NCBI GenBank assembly: GCA_031763025.1
Contig: JASSKH010000031.1
Location: 1,612,001 to 1,676,000 of the forward strand
Direction: 5' to 3'
Source: Macrocystis pyrifera
Taxonomy: Eukaryota; Sar; Phaeophyceae; Laminariales; Laminariaceae
Length of the DNA: 64,000 bases
The position numbers and the translations under genes were made by a program. The first letter of the stretch is position 1. The number at the start of each line of letters is the position of its first letter. This document shows, piece by piece, positions 51,401 to 55,710 of the stretch. The notes beneath the pieces were generated by a model. It was not told the origin of the DNA, made no database searches, and worked only from the letters and a program-made list of their open reading frames with translations.

Positions 51401-53645
51401 TGGATGGCTTACGATGCCGCCAACGAGTACCTCGCGGAGCTCCGCCAATCGAGGGCACCCGGACGGCCCTCAGCCCCGCCCCCCCCTGGCAAGGTGCTGC
51501 ACCTCCTCGAGAACTATCGCCCCTTCCAGTCGTTGCAGGAGGCGGTTCGAGACGTTACCAAGGCGGTTTTGAGCCTGGACGGCATTTGCATGCCGGGACG
51601 GGAGCAGGGCAAGGGTTTTGTGCAGGTGAGCATTGATGTATTGGTGGGGGGGGTTCTTAATGGTCGTTTTCTTGCTTTTATACGTTTTGGTGGTGAAAGC
51701 AACACTCTTTACAGGTGCTAATAACCCTTTTGGTACTACTGTACAAAAACACAAGGGAGTTCCTGCGAATTAGGCGTAACGCTGTACGTTTTTTTTCTGG
51801 TACCGGAACTGTCTGCGTAGGTACGTACGTAGCGCAGCATGTGTACACCTACGCAACGGCAACATCGCCAACTGTGTGCTATCCTTCGTGAAACATACCA
51901 ACTCTTACCCGAGTAAAATTTACCAAATCATCCCCTGGTAAAATATGCCAACCAAGTTCGGGTAAAACCTACTAACTCTTACCTAAGTAAAAATACCGGG
52001 TACAATCCAGTATGGGGCTACGTTAAGACTGAGAGTCATCCTCGAGTACCCTAGGTACCCGTCCTCCGGGTACCGGTACTCTTTGTACCTCAAGTTAGAA
52101 AATACCGGGGTGCTTAGAATTCCAGCTGGTGGAGAGGTATCGATAATACCTGTTGCCAAGCTCCGAGCCAGTCGCCCCGGTGATCTAGCGGTTACTCTCG
52201 AATGCCACTACTGTAGCCTAGACTTTATTCTGGAGTTCGAATCCCACGCTGGTTAGACTGTGAATTTATTTCCCAAAACGAAAGAAATCAAAAGCTGAGA
52301 GCGTTTAGCGTGGGTAGGCGCGATTCGAGGCGAGTCGACGAGGGAAGAGATGGGTTGAGGTCTTCTCGTGATGAAACATGCAGGGCACGAACGGGGGGGA
52401 GAGCCTGCTATGTGACCCCGGACCTGAGTCATGGCTAGAGTATATATGAGGCACAGAGAAAAGAAGGGCGAAACCAATGAAGGGGGTGGGGAGGGGGGAA
52501 ATGAAACTACTGTAATACGTAGTAGCTGGCATGCGATTTTCGATAAAACACCCAACAAACGGGTGCTCATTGTATCGATCATAAACATTGACTAGGGTCA
52601 GTTGGGTACCTTTAATACACGTGTAGGTGATGCGTACTGCTAAATATCATATTACGGAATGCAATTGTTTGAACATTTATCCCGGGAATATACCCGGGCA
52701 GAGAGTAAGTACTCTTGGTATCGATACACACCCTCTGCATTTTTCGATTCGGTATGCCCCCCCTTCCCTTACCCACCGAGTATTTATGCTTCAAATGGAT
52801 ATCTTCAGCTACCTCCGAGTATGTTTTCATTCAATTCCCTCCCTACCTCTATGTTAATTTCTATTCGATACCCCTTGTCTCGTACTCGTACTTTTGCCAC
52901 AGTAGTAGTCCCTCTATAGAACCGGTTGCCCGCTATTCTGCCTGTGGAATCGCTTGGCACAGACAGGATTCACCTGTGCGGTACATAGTGAGCGGAGTAG
53001 GAGTAGTGCTGGGTGCCGCCATAGTGGGGGTATTGTAGCCTGACGTATAAAACCCAAGTCCATGGCGATCAGTACGTGAGTTGGATTGATTGACCACAAA
53101 ACTCATATTTCTTTCTGTATGCTCGACTTGGACATATTAAGCGTTCTCGACCCGGTATTAAATACTATATCAAACACCTCTTCCCTACATATCTCTGATT
53201 TGTTTTCGATTCGGTTTCACTTCCGACTTATGTTTCGATTCGATGCGCCCCTCTCTGCCCAACCTCTGACCATGTTTTTCAATTCGACCCCCCCCCCCCC
53301 CCCTTTTCCGCCTCCCTACCCCTAACTCTGATCATGTTGTTCGATTTCGCTTCGACCAGAACACCCCACTTGGCAGCAAGCACGCTGACTGGGTTTCTAT
53401 TTCAAGAGGACAGCTACTTCATCATGTGCCAGGCATCGGAAAGCTTGCTAGAGACCTTCTTGAGCGACACTGCGCAGGAGGTCCAGACCGTCTTTGCCAA
53501 GAGAGACAGGATGAGGGAGAGAAGGGAGGTACGGGTGGAACGCGTGACGGCGAGGCCGGCGTGGGCTGCGACCCGGGCGGCGCGGGTGGCGGCAACGCGC
53601 GCGGCTCGGGCGGCTCAGGAAGCGGCGATGGAGGTTCAAGCTTGA
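14754..53645 (+). CDS. Large 13-exon gene, about 3,950 codons, unknown scaffold-like protein
   Basis: Gene model assembled by eye; coding parts are listed as separate entries. Splice phases agree across 11 of 12 junctions (0, 2, 2, unresolved, 0, 1, 0, 0, 0, 0, 0, 0), which is strong evidence for one transcription unit. The protein begins with a charged coiled-coil, continues through Gly-rich and Arg/Ser-rich segments, has an acidic repeat region in the 5.5 kb exon, and ends with a mostly helical C-terminal part. No signal peptide, membrane segment or catalytic motif is visible. The motif EDYCDDSFKDSS and the helical C-terminus vaguely recall large centrosomal or microtubule scaffold proteins (DUF4378/CEP350-like); this is only a guess. 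Introns total about 27 kb and carry SINEs, MITEs and minisatellites. About six frame breaks exist, mostly in homopolymers. It may still be two genes, and intron 1 (12 kb) could hide unseen exons. Confidence 0.65.
15140..15240. repeat. G-rich tract in intron 1
   Basis: G-runs of 4 to 14 bases (GGGAGGGGGGGG, then GGAGGGGGAGGGGAGG) that could form a G-quadruplex on the plus strand. Non-coding. Confidence 0.6.
15760..16200 (+). repeat. Interspersed repeat family D, copy split by a MITE
   Basis: Reads ACCGTTCTTTCTACCCGTCG, ACATCCAGCACAACCAGTG and TTCTTCAATCC, then MITE A copy 2, then GAGAGATACAGGTTCTGTGG, ACTACGCCACAGAGATACTA, GACAATGCAATGCC and an AAAGAAAAC-rich stretch. Uninterrupted versions lie at 20045-20245 (minus) and 20265-20345. 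Confidence 0.75.
15834..15938. mobile_element. MITE family A, copy 2, nested in repeat D
   Basis: Right end TATGGTCGCCCGTAA is well kept, left end TATCTGGGGACCATAG is altered. Flanked by TA on both sides (CCTA and TAGAG). Empty-site copies of the host repeat in this window read TCAATCCTAGGG, proving insertion at a TA with duplication of TA. Confidence 0.85.
16201..17440. other. Intron 1 part: duplicated segment, C-runs, open frames
   Basis: Two diverged copies of a segment (about 16325-16400 and 16600-16680) share the order ACGAGTAGCA / ACGAGCAGCA, GGCAGG, CTTGTTATCCTGTCTGC / TTGCTACCCTGTCTGC. C-runs occur at 16720-16738 and 16783-16796. An open frame to 17184 has fairly ordinary composition but no matching splice phase, so I do not call an exon. 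Confidence 0.4.
17441..18302. mobile_element. Inverted-repeat DNA element, GGGCCC ends, copy 1
   Basis: Left end TAGGGCCCATCTTATCG and right end CGTTAAGATGGGCCCTTA are inverted copies of about 18 bp. Length about 860 bp. The left subterminal part (TTTGCATCTGATTGG and CGAAGAGTGAATCACCAG) recurs inverted at 22680-22882. The interior holds small open frames only. Confidence 0.6.
18303..18897. other. Intron 1 part, T-rich, nothing clear
   Basis: T-rich sequence with TTCGATTTTTTTCGATTTTT words near 18720. Contains fragments resembling repeat D (CTGTATTGTCTGCCAC, about 18650). No gene. Confidence 0.3.
18898..19232 (-). mobile_element. tRNA-derived SINE, family 1, copy 2
   Basis: Minus-strand element starting CCCCGGTGGCTTGGTAGG, B box GGGTTCAAGTCTCACC, body collinear with copy 1 (AAAGCGCGAGAGCGTGAG, GGAATGCTGAACCCTATGCG, GACACCTGTGACCACGG) and a long A-tail (T25 at 18898-18922 on the plus strand). 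The long tail suggests a younger insertion than copy 1 (11 A). Confidence 0.85.
19380..20520. repeat. Cluster of repeat D copies, both orientations
   Basis: At least five pieces: about 19400-19620, 19640-19700, 19760-19945 (plus), 20045-20245 (minus), 20265-20345 (minus) and 20440-20515 (minus). Shared words are GTATCCAGTATGATGACATG, GGCATTGCATTGTCTACTCT, AACGTAGTATCTCTCTG, GAAGAATCGGCAC, GGATGTCGACGGGTAGAAAG and ACGGTTTAATGT. Pyrimidine-rich linkers (TTTCTTTTTCTCTTT) separate the modules, as in 15760-16200. Confidence 0.7.
20521..21635. other. Intron 1 part with family H copy and repeat D fragment
   Basis: A family H palindrome (GGCCGTGATGATAG to TATATTCCCGGCCGG) lies at 21136-21202 within a larger imperfect palindrome. 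A repeat D fragment (GATAACGTAATGCCATATCA, GATACGACAGGCACGACATA) lies at 21415-21470. No gene supported. Confidence 0.4.
21636..22679. other. Intron 1 part, unassigned
   Basis: A minus-strand open frame of 156 codons (21654-22124) is present, with no family features. Otherwise nothing recognised. Confidence 0.3.
22680..22882 (-). mobile_element. GGGCCC-ended DNA element, end fragment
   Basis: Minus strand reads TAAGGGCCCATCTTAACAAG, then ATTTGCATCTGATTGGTCGA and AGAGTGAATCGCCAAGCAGG, matching the left 200 bp of 17441-18302. The other end was not found, so this is a truncated copy or one with a different interior. Confidence 0.6.
22940..23090. repeat. Tandem duplication, about 80 bp
   Basis: The phrase CGTTACTGGACGGTG ... 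TTTTCTCGCCAAGATGTTAG with GTCGTTTTTT is repeated as CGTTACCGAACGGTG ... TTTTCTCGCCAACATATTCG with GTCGTTTTTT. Intron 1. Confidence 0.6.
23091..25204. other. Intron 1 part, unassigned
   Basis: An open frame at 23468-24016 has an ordinary-looking last third (ETVAARSRSDISGPVSSLTV) but no start context, splice phase or known motif. A GATCG run (CGGATCGGATCGGATCGG) lies near 24731. No gene called. Confidence 0.3.
25205..25400. repeat. Repeat family F, fragment in intron 1
   Basis: Carries AATGATCTAGACCTC, ATTCCTGATCTGCATGATCT, GGGTGGAAGCCGTATA and AGATGATCTATTGC in family order. Confidence 0.5.
25401..26854. other. Last part of intron 1
   Basis: Includes a half copy of MITE B near 26105-26131 (GGGATTGCAGTCCTAAAAGT). 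A paired direct repeat CCCAGAGAGCTCAGTACCTG / CCCTGAGAGCTCA lies near 26612-26645. No exon supported. Confidence 0.35.
26855..27994 (+). CDS. Large gene, exon 2: coiled-coil then Gly-rich segment
   Basis: Acceptor GCTCACAG|GCGGAGG, phase 0. It opens with AEERKDDAARRKEAAKNLAD and RAHAFNARFLPKSGR, then Ser/Arg-rich sequence, then a long Gly/Val run coded by GGTGGTGTTGGT-type repeats. The first frame closes at about 27680 inside this repeat. A second frame, one base on, stays open through GSSGRSRRRDPSHPHTHRSS to a strong donor TATCAG|GTGAGA at 27995. Joining the frames needs one frame shift inside the GT-rich tract. With it, the exit phase (2) matches exon 3. The 27.4-27.75 kb part is minisatellite-like and length-unstable by nature. 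Confidence 0.6.
28505..28990 (+). repeat. Repeat family C, two adjoining partial copies in intron 2
   Basis: The first copy (28505-28680) carries CCCTTCATGCGACCGG, CGCGTTTCGCGGCTGGCGCA, TCTATGGTCATACGACC and a C-run. The second (28690-28985) carries ATTGCTGTCTGGGGAAGG, TTATTAGTAGGC, ACTCACCCTCCATGCGACTC, GGTGCGAGGGTCTATGG and CCATGCATGACAATGAGTA. Both match 40005-40372. Confidence 0.65.
29167..29521 (+). CDS. Large gene, exon 3: Ser/Gly-rich then coiled-coil
   Basis: Acceptor GCTGGCAG|GCACGACG, entering in phase 2 as predicted by exon 2. The first part (HDDVTTASAADKRNRHVSFS, then an Arg/Ser/Gly-rich stretch and MRHRREGIEAAARRP) is in one frame. The last 71 bases read IDDARKAQEDAEERHRETLA and FTAR in the next frame, up to the donor GCGAG|GTAGGT. 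The switch lies in the CCCCC run near 29441. A small intron ending CCCCCACCAG at 29450 would be the alternative. The exit phase (2) fits exon 4. Confidence 0.55.
29522..29775. repeat. Minisatellite starting exactly at a splice donor
   Basis: Degenerate tandem repeat built on GTAGGCAGACAGTAGGAAGG. The donor of exon 3 (GTAGGT) is the first word of the array, so the array contains many donor-like GTAGGT and acceptor-like CAG words. No coding. Confidence 0.55.
29933..30057 (+). CDS. Large gene, exon 4: charged coiled-coil
   Basis: Acceptor ACATTATCAG|GCGAAAG. One base completes an Arg codon from exon 3, giving RKKQTTLAKRREEKAELEKE and EKLRRALEARLMSQL. Strongly helical with heptad-like Leu/Ala spacing, continuing the coil of exon 3. 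The 3' end is not settled. A donor TTCAG|GTTTAG at 30058 would leave phase 1, which does not match exon 5 (phase 0), so either another donor, a small exon or one more frame break is involved. Confidence 0.55.
30573..31001 (+). CDS. Large gene, exon 5: basic and Gly-rich
   Basis: 143 codons, entry and exit phase 0. Acceptor GTAAAGCAG|GTTCTCG, donor GGGGCGG|GTAAGG. It reads VLERNYKRRNSKPPTRSRSK, then Pro/Arg-rich sequence and two internal repeats of about 45 residues, each a GRERSGGDSRGGGG-type stretch followed by poly-Gly and GRPKPGISSS or GRTKSAVSSS. The duplication is also visible in the DNA (PVGRERSGGD and PVGRGRSGGD coding words). Confidence 0.6.
31471..32140 (+). CDS. Large gene, exon 6
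   Basis: Acceptor CTCCTCACAG|AGCGTG (phase 0), donor CTCACACG|GTGAGA (phase 1). It reads SVSFPTRLAAPPVPGPRPVR, an Arg/Ser-rich part, then less biased sequence with GTEEVQFLPEGFSEP, GPRPFPERYSDPFTPEW and SSERAALAATVLQGRRV. This is among the least repetitive parts of the protein and the most useful for homology search. Confidence 0.65.
32245..32560. repeat. Degenerate GACCCG-rich tandem repeat, array 1
   Basis: Units combine CCGACCCGACCTGACCCG words with a spacer TTTGAAAACCT-like sequence. The unit is about 55-65 bp and heavily diverged. The array begins about 100 bp after the exon 6 donor, and a related array lies at 32860-33110. Confidence 0.6.
32860..33110. repeat. Degenerate GACCCG-rich tandem repeat, array 2
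   Basis: Repeated words GACCCGACCCGTGA, GAGATTTTGAACACCTC and CTCCTGA with the same spacer type as array 1. Intronic. Confidence 0.6.
33417..33462. repeat. C46 homopolymer before exon 7 acceptor
   Basis: An uninterrupted run of 46 C ends 18 bases before the acceptor dinucleotide at 33479-33480. It occupies the place of the polypyrimidine tract. Exact length is likely polymorphic or uncertain in assembly. Confidence 0.8.
33481..34397 (+). CDS. Large gene, exon 7: Pro/Gln-rich then helical
   Basis: Acceptor GCTGTCATAG|TGCCAGC. Two bases complete a Val codon with the single base left by exon 6, so the phases match exactly. It reads PAKPWAQQHQ, a poly-Pro run, poly-Gln-like QQQQRQHQQQ, then LFQEHEEREKRLERGRGRKG, Ala-rich and charged helical parts (EIRQGREREAEARSSELRRR). 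Donor GACACCGAG|GTGAGT, phase 0. Confidence 0.7.
34511..35110. mobile_element. hAT-like non-autonomous element, 600 bp
   Basis: Inverted ends TAGAGGTGTTACCC (34511) and GGGTAACACCTCTA (ending 35110) fit the YARNG start of hAT elements. The flanks GCGTTCAG and CTGTTCAG are an imperfect 8-bp target duplication (6 of 8 match). The interior is rich in GGGTACCCG-like words and has no transposase. Located in intron 7, about 110 bp after the donor. Confidence 0.65.
35475..35797 (-). mobile_element. tRNA-derived SINE, family 2, copy 1
   Basis: On the minus strand it starts GGTCGCCCCGGTGGTCTAGT with GGTTACACTCGAATG: a textbook A box (TGGTCTAGTGG) but a decayed B-box region. The body matches the plus-strand copy at 52171: GCGTGGGTAGGCGC, GCGAGTCAACGA, GGGGGGAGGAGAGCCTGCTA with TGTCCCCGG. 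It lacks about 30 bases around the B box compared with that copy. Confidence 0.75.
36590..36960. repeat. Degenerate tandem repeat, unit about 70-80 bp
   Basis: Recurring phrases CACACTAATTCCAAGTA, CTTYGTCCCC and CGTGGGTRTTACCACTG. The same unit recurs at 38590-38900 and 39655-39790, so the array is interrupted by other repeats. Confidence 0.55.
37200..37300. repeat. CCCACC simple repeat
   Basis: Short runs of CCCACCCACC with variants ATCCACC. Similar tracts lie at 38110-38140 and 38935-39060, each next to the phrase CGTACGTAC or GTACCGGTA. Confidence 0.6.
37590..38000. repeat. Minisatellite, unit about 45 bp
   Basis: About nine units of the form GGACTGGTGGGACTCAGTCC, TTTCAGACCCCCGGGTA and CCCTGA. 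Units vary by substitutions and 1-3 bp indels. Lies in intron 7. Confidence 0.7.
38230..38560. repeat. Interspersed repeat family G, copy 1
   Basis: Shares GGGGACACCAAAAA, GAGGAACGCCTC-like sequence, AAGCAACCCGTCCCC, GGCACCTTTCGAG, GAGTTAGCCGGC, CGGTGCTTCGCGGGGCATAC and AACGACGTC with 39290-39630. A shorter piece is at 37340-37460. About 330 bp and GC-rich; no terminal repeats recognised. Confidence 0.6.
38590..38900. repeat. Degenerate 70-80 bp tandem repeat, second array
   Basis: Units carry CCCACACTAACTCCGAGTAC, TTCGTTCCCAAAACGTGGGT and ATAGCCACTGCAAAAAATAT. Same unit as 36590-36960. Confidence 0.55.
39290..39630. repeat. Interspersed repeat family G, copy 2
   Basis: Carries ACCGGGGACACAAAAAGAAC, GAGCAACCCGTTCCCGG, GCGCCTTTCGGCG, GAGTTGGCCGGCGG and GTCCCGCGGGGCATACTGAA. 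The match with copy 1 is collinear over its length. Confidence 0.6.
40005..40460 (+). repeat. Interspersed repeat family C, near-complete copy before exon 8
   Basis: Plus-strand copy of the 2640-3025 element: ACTCCGCACAAGGGGGATGA, GGCACCCACGAGACAG, ATTGCTGTCTCTGGAAGTGG, GCGATTCTTAGTAGGATGCA, TGTAGGGATGCGAGGATC and ATGAGTACG with a C-run. The extension module (CATCTCGAAAGGGATGCG) and a second C-run follow. It ends about 35 bases before the exon 8 acceptor. Confidence 0.7.
40494..41840 (+). CDS. Large gene, exon 8: Ala/Gly-rich with helical core
   Basis: 449 codons, phase 0 in and out. The acceptor is CTCAACCAG|CAGCACC, with CAG|AGCAAC twelve bases on as a second choice. It codes poly-Ala and poly-Gly stretches, then GELRIVYSIEALLDYRRTVL, RDTTRRQRLFSTPIDPL, AEAYREVAREWGAMSRHRQE and finally KWEAIMRDTLKVLLESRKRV, LAKQALARQQQIDQ. 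The last helix is well formed. Donor GATCAG|GTGGGG. The ELRIVYSIEALLDYRR block is ordinary-composition sequence and probably a conserved core. Confidence 0.65.
42367..47837 (+). CDS. Large gene, exon 9: 5.5 kb acidic repeat exon
   Basis: Acceptor GACCAG|AGCGAAG and donor CTGGAG|GTAAGC, both phase 0. It opens SEEEDRRRQLPNAERP, then Gly/Asp-rich and Ala-rich runs, IEQEDYCDDSFKDSSES, and five copies of a 128-residue repeat (43.9-45.8 kb). A part follows with two copies of a roughly 190-residue module, each containing ARLDxFxAE...DDPLYSDxEL. The reading frame changes near 43750 (G12 run), 44390 (one base missing in GCG-CCG against GCGTCCG of sister repeats) and 44990 (one G fewer than sisters). 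It is very acidic and predicted disordered by composition. The long minus-strand open frames are shadows of this codon-biased exon. Confidence 0.65.
43900..45840 (+). repeat. Five tandem copies of a 384-bp coding repeat
   Basis: The phrase GTCCTTGAGGTTGG starts at 44014, 44397, 44781, 45164 and 45548, so the spacing is 383, 384, 383 and 384. Each unit codes about 128 residues including SLRLGERRGD, SSPEDSSYSSFD, VEHLERTAREREAAAGAVEG, GTPEV-QDMAAGDGAASP and PSTEPGGGRRQVETAGGGRL. Copies are nearly identical at the DNA level except that the first and last are more diverged at the outer edges. The two 383-bp spacings coincide with frame changes. Confidence 0.9.
46510..47600 (+). repeat. Two-copy coding module, about 574 bp spacing
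   Basis: Two blocks read in parallel: EGRAQAEDEGLTDR / RGRAPAEGGGLADR, then ARLDTFLAERKWDLDDPLYS / ARLDAFMAEMGWSWDDPLYS, APEPEAEGRD / SPEPEVEGRD, EALESNDDGGGG / EALESDDGVGGG, VTGAGEVVDP / FTGAGEKVEP and GSKTAAE / ESKTPAT. The copies are far more diverged than the 128-residue repeat. The core around DDPLYSD is best conserved, suggesting selection on it. Confidence 0.8.
48061..48701 (+). CDS. Large gene, exon 10
   Basis: Acceptor C-run CCCCTACAG|AACCGG, phase 0. It reads NRDVDVDQYDPQPLLLVQPK with KSWRALASV, a Gly-rich run, KKAAVTDTQELEGLGKPSES, then after the G7 run near 48435 continues in the next frame as VEEGNKERRRGVEEEKEEGV with an 18-residue tandem repeat, ending ECPIYPWKPVIADVIKTSLE and SMTLEELNMRMQ. 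The donor is the rare GC type, ATGCAG|GCGAGT at 48702, in phase 0. The C-terminal 35 residues are ordinary-composition and look like a conserved helix. Confidence 0.6.
48702..49368. other. Intron 10, T-rich, GC-AG boundaries
   Basis: Begins GCGAGT and ends CTCGCACCGCCAG. The interior is T-rich (TTTATTTACTTATTTC-type) with no gene. A canonical GT donor is not available at the right frame within the surrounding codons. Confidence 0.5.
49369..49539 (+). CDS. Large gene, exon 11
   Basis: 57 codons, phase 0 both ends. Acceptor ACCGCCAG|ATGTAC, donor CCCGAG|GTGAGC. Reads MYDPPEEPYIAELTGEDLMN, FPPSPGHPPEDRSVIPPT and VIDEILDASDDVAMASVPE. Compact and without low complexity. The hydrophobic pattern suggests two short helices joined by a Pro-rich linker. 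Confidence 0.75.
49965..50069. mobile_element. MITE family A, copy 3 (TA target)
   Basis: Ends TTACGGGGGTCCATAG and CTATGATCCCCCGTAA, inside TA dinucleotides, with ATAGGACC and GGTCCTAT as inner inverted words. In intron 11. Confidence 0.8.
50070..50290. repeat. GGTGGT-rich low-complexity tract
   Basis: GGTGGTGG and TGTTGG words between 50148 and 50270, between two MITEs in intron 11. Non-coding. Confidence 0.4.
50291..50387. mobile_element. MITE family B, copy 4
   Basis: TTAAGGTCACGGAGGACTGC at the left and CTGCGGTTCTGAAAGGGTTA at the right, with inner GGGGACAAAT and TTTGTCCCC. Right end intact, left end worn. In intron 11. Confidence 0.7.
50388..51116. other. Rest of intron 11, nothing recognised
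   Basis: No repeat copy, RNA or gene found. Small open frames only. Confidence 0.3.
51117..51352. repeat. CCCTACCCCA-rich tract ending at exon 12 acceptor
   Basis: About 230 bp of nearly pure pyrimidine plus A, built from CCCCTACCCC, CACCCCATCC and CTCACCTCACC words, directly before the acceptor CATCGCACAG. It serves as the polypyrimidine tract and resembles degenerate telomere C-strand words. Confidence 0.65.
51353..51625 (+). CDS. Large gene, exon 12: C-terminal helical part
   Basis: 91 codons, phase 0 both ends. Acceptor GCACAG|ATGGAG, donor GTGCAG|GTGAGC. Reads MEGVPRPGRDAIDSLRWMAY, DAANEYLAELRQSRAPGR, then LHLLENYRPFQSLQEAVRDV and TKAVLSLDGICMPGREQG. The DSLRWMAYDAANEYLAEL helix resembles the FDAVNEIL-type helix of DUF4378 proteins; I hold this at low confidence. 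The sequence is ordinary in composition and a good search query. Confidence 0.75.
52171..52520 (+). mobile_element. tRNA-derived SINE, family 2, copy 2
   Basis: Head GTCGCCCCGGTGATCTAGCG with GTTACTCTCGAATG (A box) and GGAGTTCGAATCCCACG (B box), about 60 bases apart as in a tRNA. The body shares TTTAGCGTGGGTAGGCGC, GCGAGTCGACGAGGG and GGGGGAGAGCCTGCTATGTG with 35475-35797. The 3' end is A/G-rich. Sits in the last intron of the large gene. Confidence 0.8.
53289..53303. repeat. C-run before the last exon
   Basis: CCCCCCCCCCCCCC run, followed by TTTTCCGCC, lying about 105 bases before the last acceptor. Confidence 0.5.
53409..53645 (+). CDS. Large gene, exon 13 (last coding exon)
   Basis: The acceptor CTATTTCAAGAG|GACAGC gives phase 0 with exon 12; CAAG|AG two bases earlier is a NAGNAG alternative. 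Reads DSYFIMCQASESLLETFLSD, TAQEVQTVFAKRDRMRERRE, then an Arg/Ala-rich tail ending AAMEVQA and TGA at 53643-53645. The first 40 residues form a clear amphipathic helix. The tail beyond ERRE is biased and could be misframed. Confidence 0.65.
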   Translation, partial: DSYFIMCQASESLLETFLSDTAQEVQTVFAKRDRMRERREVRVERVTARPAWAATRAARVAATRAARAAQEAAMEVQA

Positions 53646-54996
53646 TCCGTTCGTTGACGTTGTCCCTTTTTTTCCTTTCGCATCTTTTTTTTCAACTGAT
53701 GACGACCATCTAGATCGCAATCTCCATATACACGACGATCTGGAAGGGAATCTACTGTAGGTGACGATCTAAACCGCAACCTTGATGACGACTGAGATGA
53801 TGATCTAAACCGTCTAGATCTTGTGCACCGATCGTAGAACTTGTTTTGGCGGTCTTGAAGGCCCTGTGGTGCTACTTAGGGTAGGGCGTGAGCGGTGGGT
53901 CGAATGGGAGGGAGGGGGGGATGGGGGGGTGGGAGGGAAGCAGGAGGGAGGGAGAGACGGATGGGGGAGGGAGGAGGAAGTGGTGGGGAATGAAGGAGCG
54001 GGGGGGGGGGAGGAGGGAAATAAAAAGTAGATGTAGCAACAAATGTGCTTATTGCATGTTGGGAATATGGTTCATATTGTGTGTTGTTGCCATCCCACAA
54101 TGCGTACATATACATGCATGTTGTATGTGCAAGGGCCGGCGAAATTAATTAATTAATGACTCGAGCTAGTGTTGATTAATTAATTACTTTATGTTTGAGG
54201 AGACGATAGGTATGCTATGTGGAATGAAAAGACCGCGTATGATGATAATCTCCGTTTCTTTCGCAAGTGGGTAGATTGATCCTCAAAGTATCGATGAGTC
54301 GGCCAAGCTCGAGGAGGTGCGGTGCGGTGGCGCGAGTTGAACTCATGGATATACGTCAACGAGAAGGAGGTGGGAGGAGGGAGGGACGGAGGGACGGAGG
54401 GAGGGAAGGAATGAAGATGGAGAAAATCATTCAGTGAGTTCGCAATAGCGCTTGCGTTTCCGCCTTCTTTTGCTTTTTGTCGACCGGCACAGCTGGCGGG
54501 AAACGTGAATATTGTGGGCTGGTGAGGTTTCTGGATCGGTAGACCACTCACTCACAGGGACGCACGGGGGGGATGGGGGAGGGAGGGCGTAAAAAAAAAA
54601 AAAAAAAACCGGCGTAGTGCGTGTGCAAGCGTAGTGTATGTGTATGTGTATGTGTATGTGTGCGTGTGTGTAATAGGGACCATTGGCTGGTGAGTCTGAG
54701 GAGCTGTTTTCTTTGTACTGATTGGGATGAGCCGTGGCGAAGTCGAGTCCACCCGTGGCGCGCGCAAGGGTAAGGGTGAGGGGAAAGTGCAAAGGGTTGC
54801 GGGTGGTGGACGTCACGTTCCACCGGGTGGTGTTGATCTGGTGTGTTTTATGTTTTTGTGTTGTTTGTTGTTTCTGTTGCGTCGTTGTCTTGCCTCCTCC
54901 TCCTCCGCTTGGCTTGACTCGCGCTTTATATCTTCTTCGCGCACGCAAGTAGCCGGTCTGTGGCCATCGCGTTCTGGTTATCAGTTATGTGCCAGT
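53646..54996. other. Downstream region of the large gene
   Basis: Right after the stop there is a T-rich stretch (TTTTTTTCCTTTCGC, CATCTTTTTTTTCA), then several GATCTAGA/GATCTAAACCG words at 53705-53820, a G-rich tract at 53885-54015 (GGGAGGGAGG words) and another at 54360-54415, and an ATTAATTAATTAA pair at 54145-54185. A poly(A) signal cannot be assigned. No gene supported. Confidence 0.4.
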
Positions 54997-55228
54997 GTTC
55001 GATGGCAGAAGGTGTTGAATGGCATGAAGTGTTGTAAGGCAGACGATGTTGGATGGCAGACGGTGCTGGATGGCAGACGATGTTGGATGGCAAACGATGT
55101 TGGATGGCAGATGAAGTTGGATGGTGGTCGGTGTTGGATGGCAGACGATGTTGGGCGCCAGACGATGTTGGATGACGGACGATCTCGGATGCCAGACGAT
55201 GTTTGATGACGGACGATGTCGGATGGAA
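54997..55228. repeat. Minisatellite, 17-bp unit
   Basis: About 13 units of ATGTTGGATGGCAGACG with variants (GTGCTGGATGGCAGACG, ATGTTGGATGACGGACG). Degenerate, non-coding; open frames through it simply reflect the repeat. Confidence 0.8.
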
Positions 55229-55599
55229 CAATACCATGCCACGGACTGACGTACCGCGGACTTTATAGTTTTCCTGCCCTATGGTCTGTTCCCGTCGTTA
55301 GTACTGTTGTCGGTAGCGCGGGGTTGTTCGTGCGTTATCTATACCCGCGACCGTGGGCCGTGACGGTGTAGGCCGGGTGCGTCCCGGCTGCGCACTATGC
55401 TGTAGCCGGGCTCGGCCTGTTGCTTGATTCGGTCGACGTCGTGGCTGCCAGCGGTTGCTCTTGTGTCTGTTTTATTAGTAGTGCTACTAGCAGTGCCGGG
55501 GGGTTTGGTGCTGGCAGGCAAATACGCTCGGAGACCGCGGTTTGCCGCCTCATGGGGGCCACCACCTTGCCTGACCTCCGTGACGGCCCCGTACACTAC

Positions 55600-55710
55600 C
55601 ACTAGTATGGTAAGGCTAGAAGAGGTCTTGACGCGCCCTAGAGGGCCGGTCTCTTATTGGTGGTAAGGCTAAAGGAGGTCTTGACGCGCCCTGGAGGGCC
55701 GATCTCTTAG
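55600..55710. repeat. Direct repeat, about 55 bp
   Basis: GGTAAGGCTAGAAGAGGTCT, TGACGCGCCCTAGAGGGCCG and GTCTCTTA occur at about 55609 and again at about 55663 with three changes. Confidence 0.6.
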
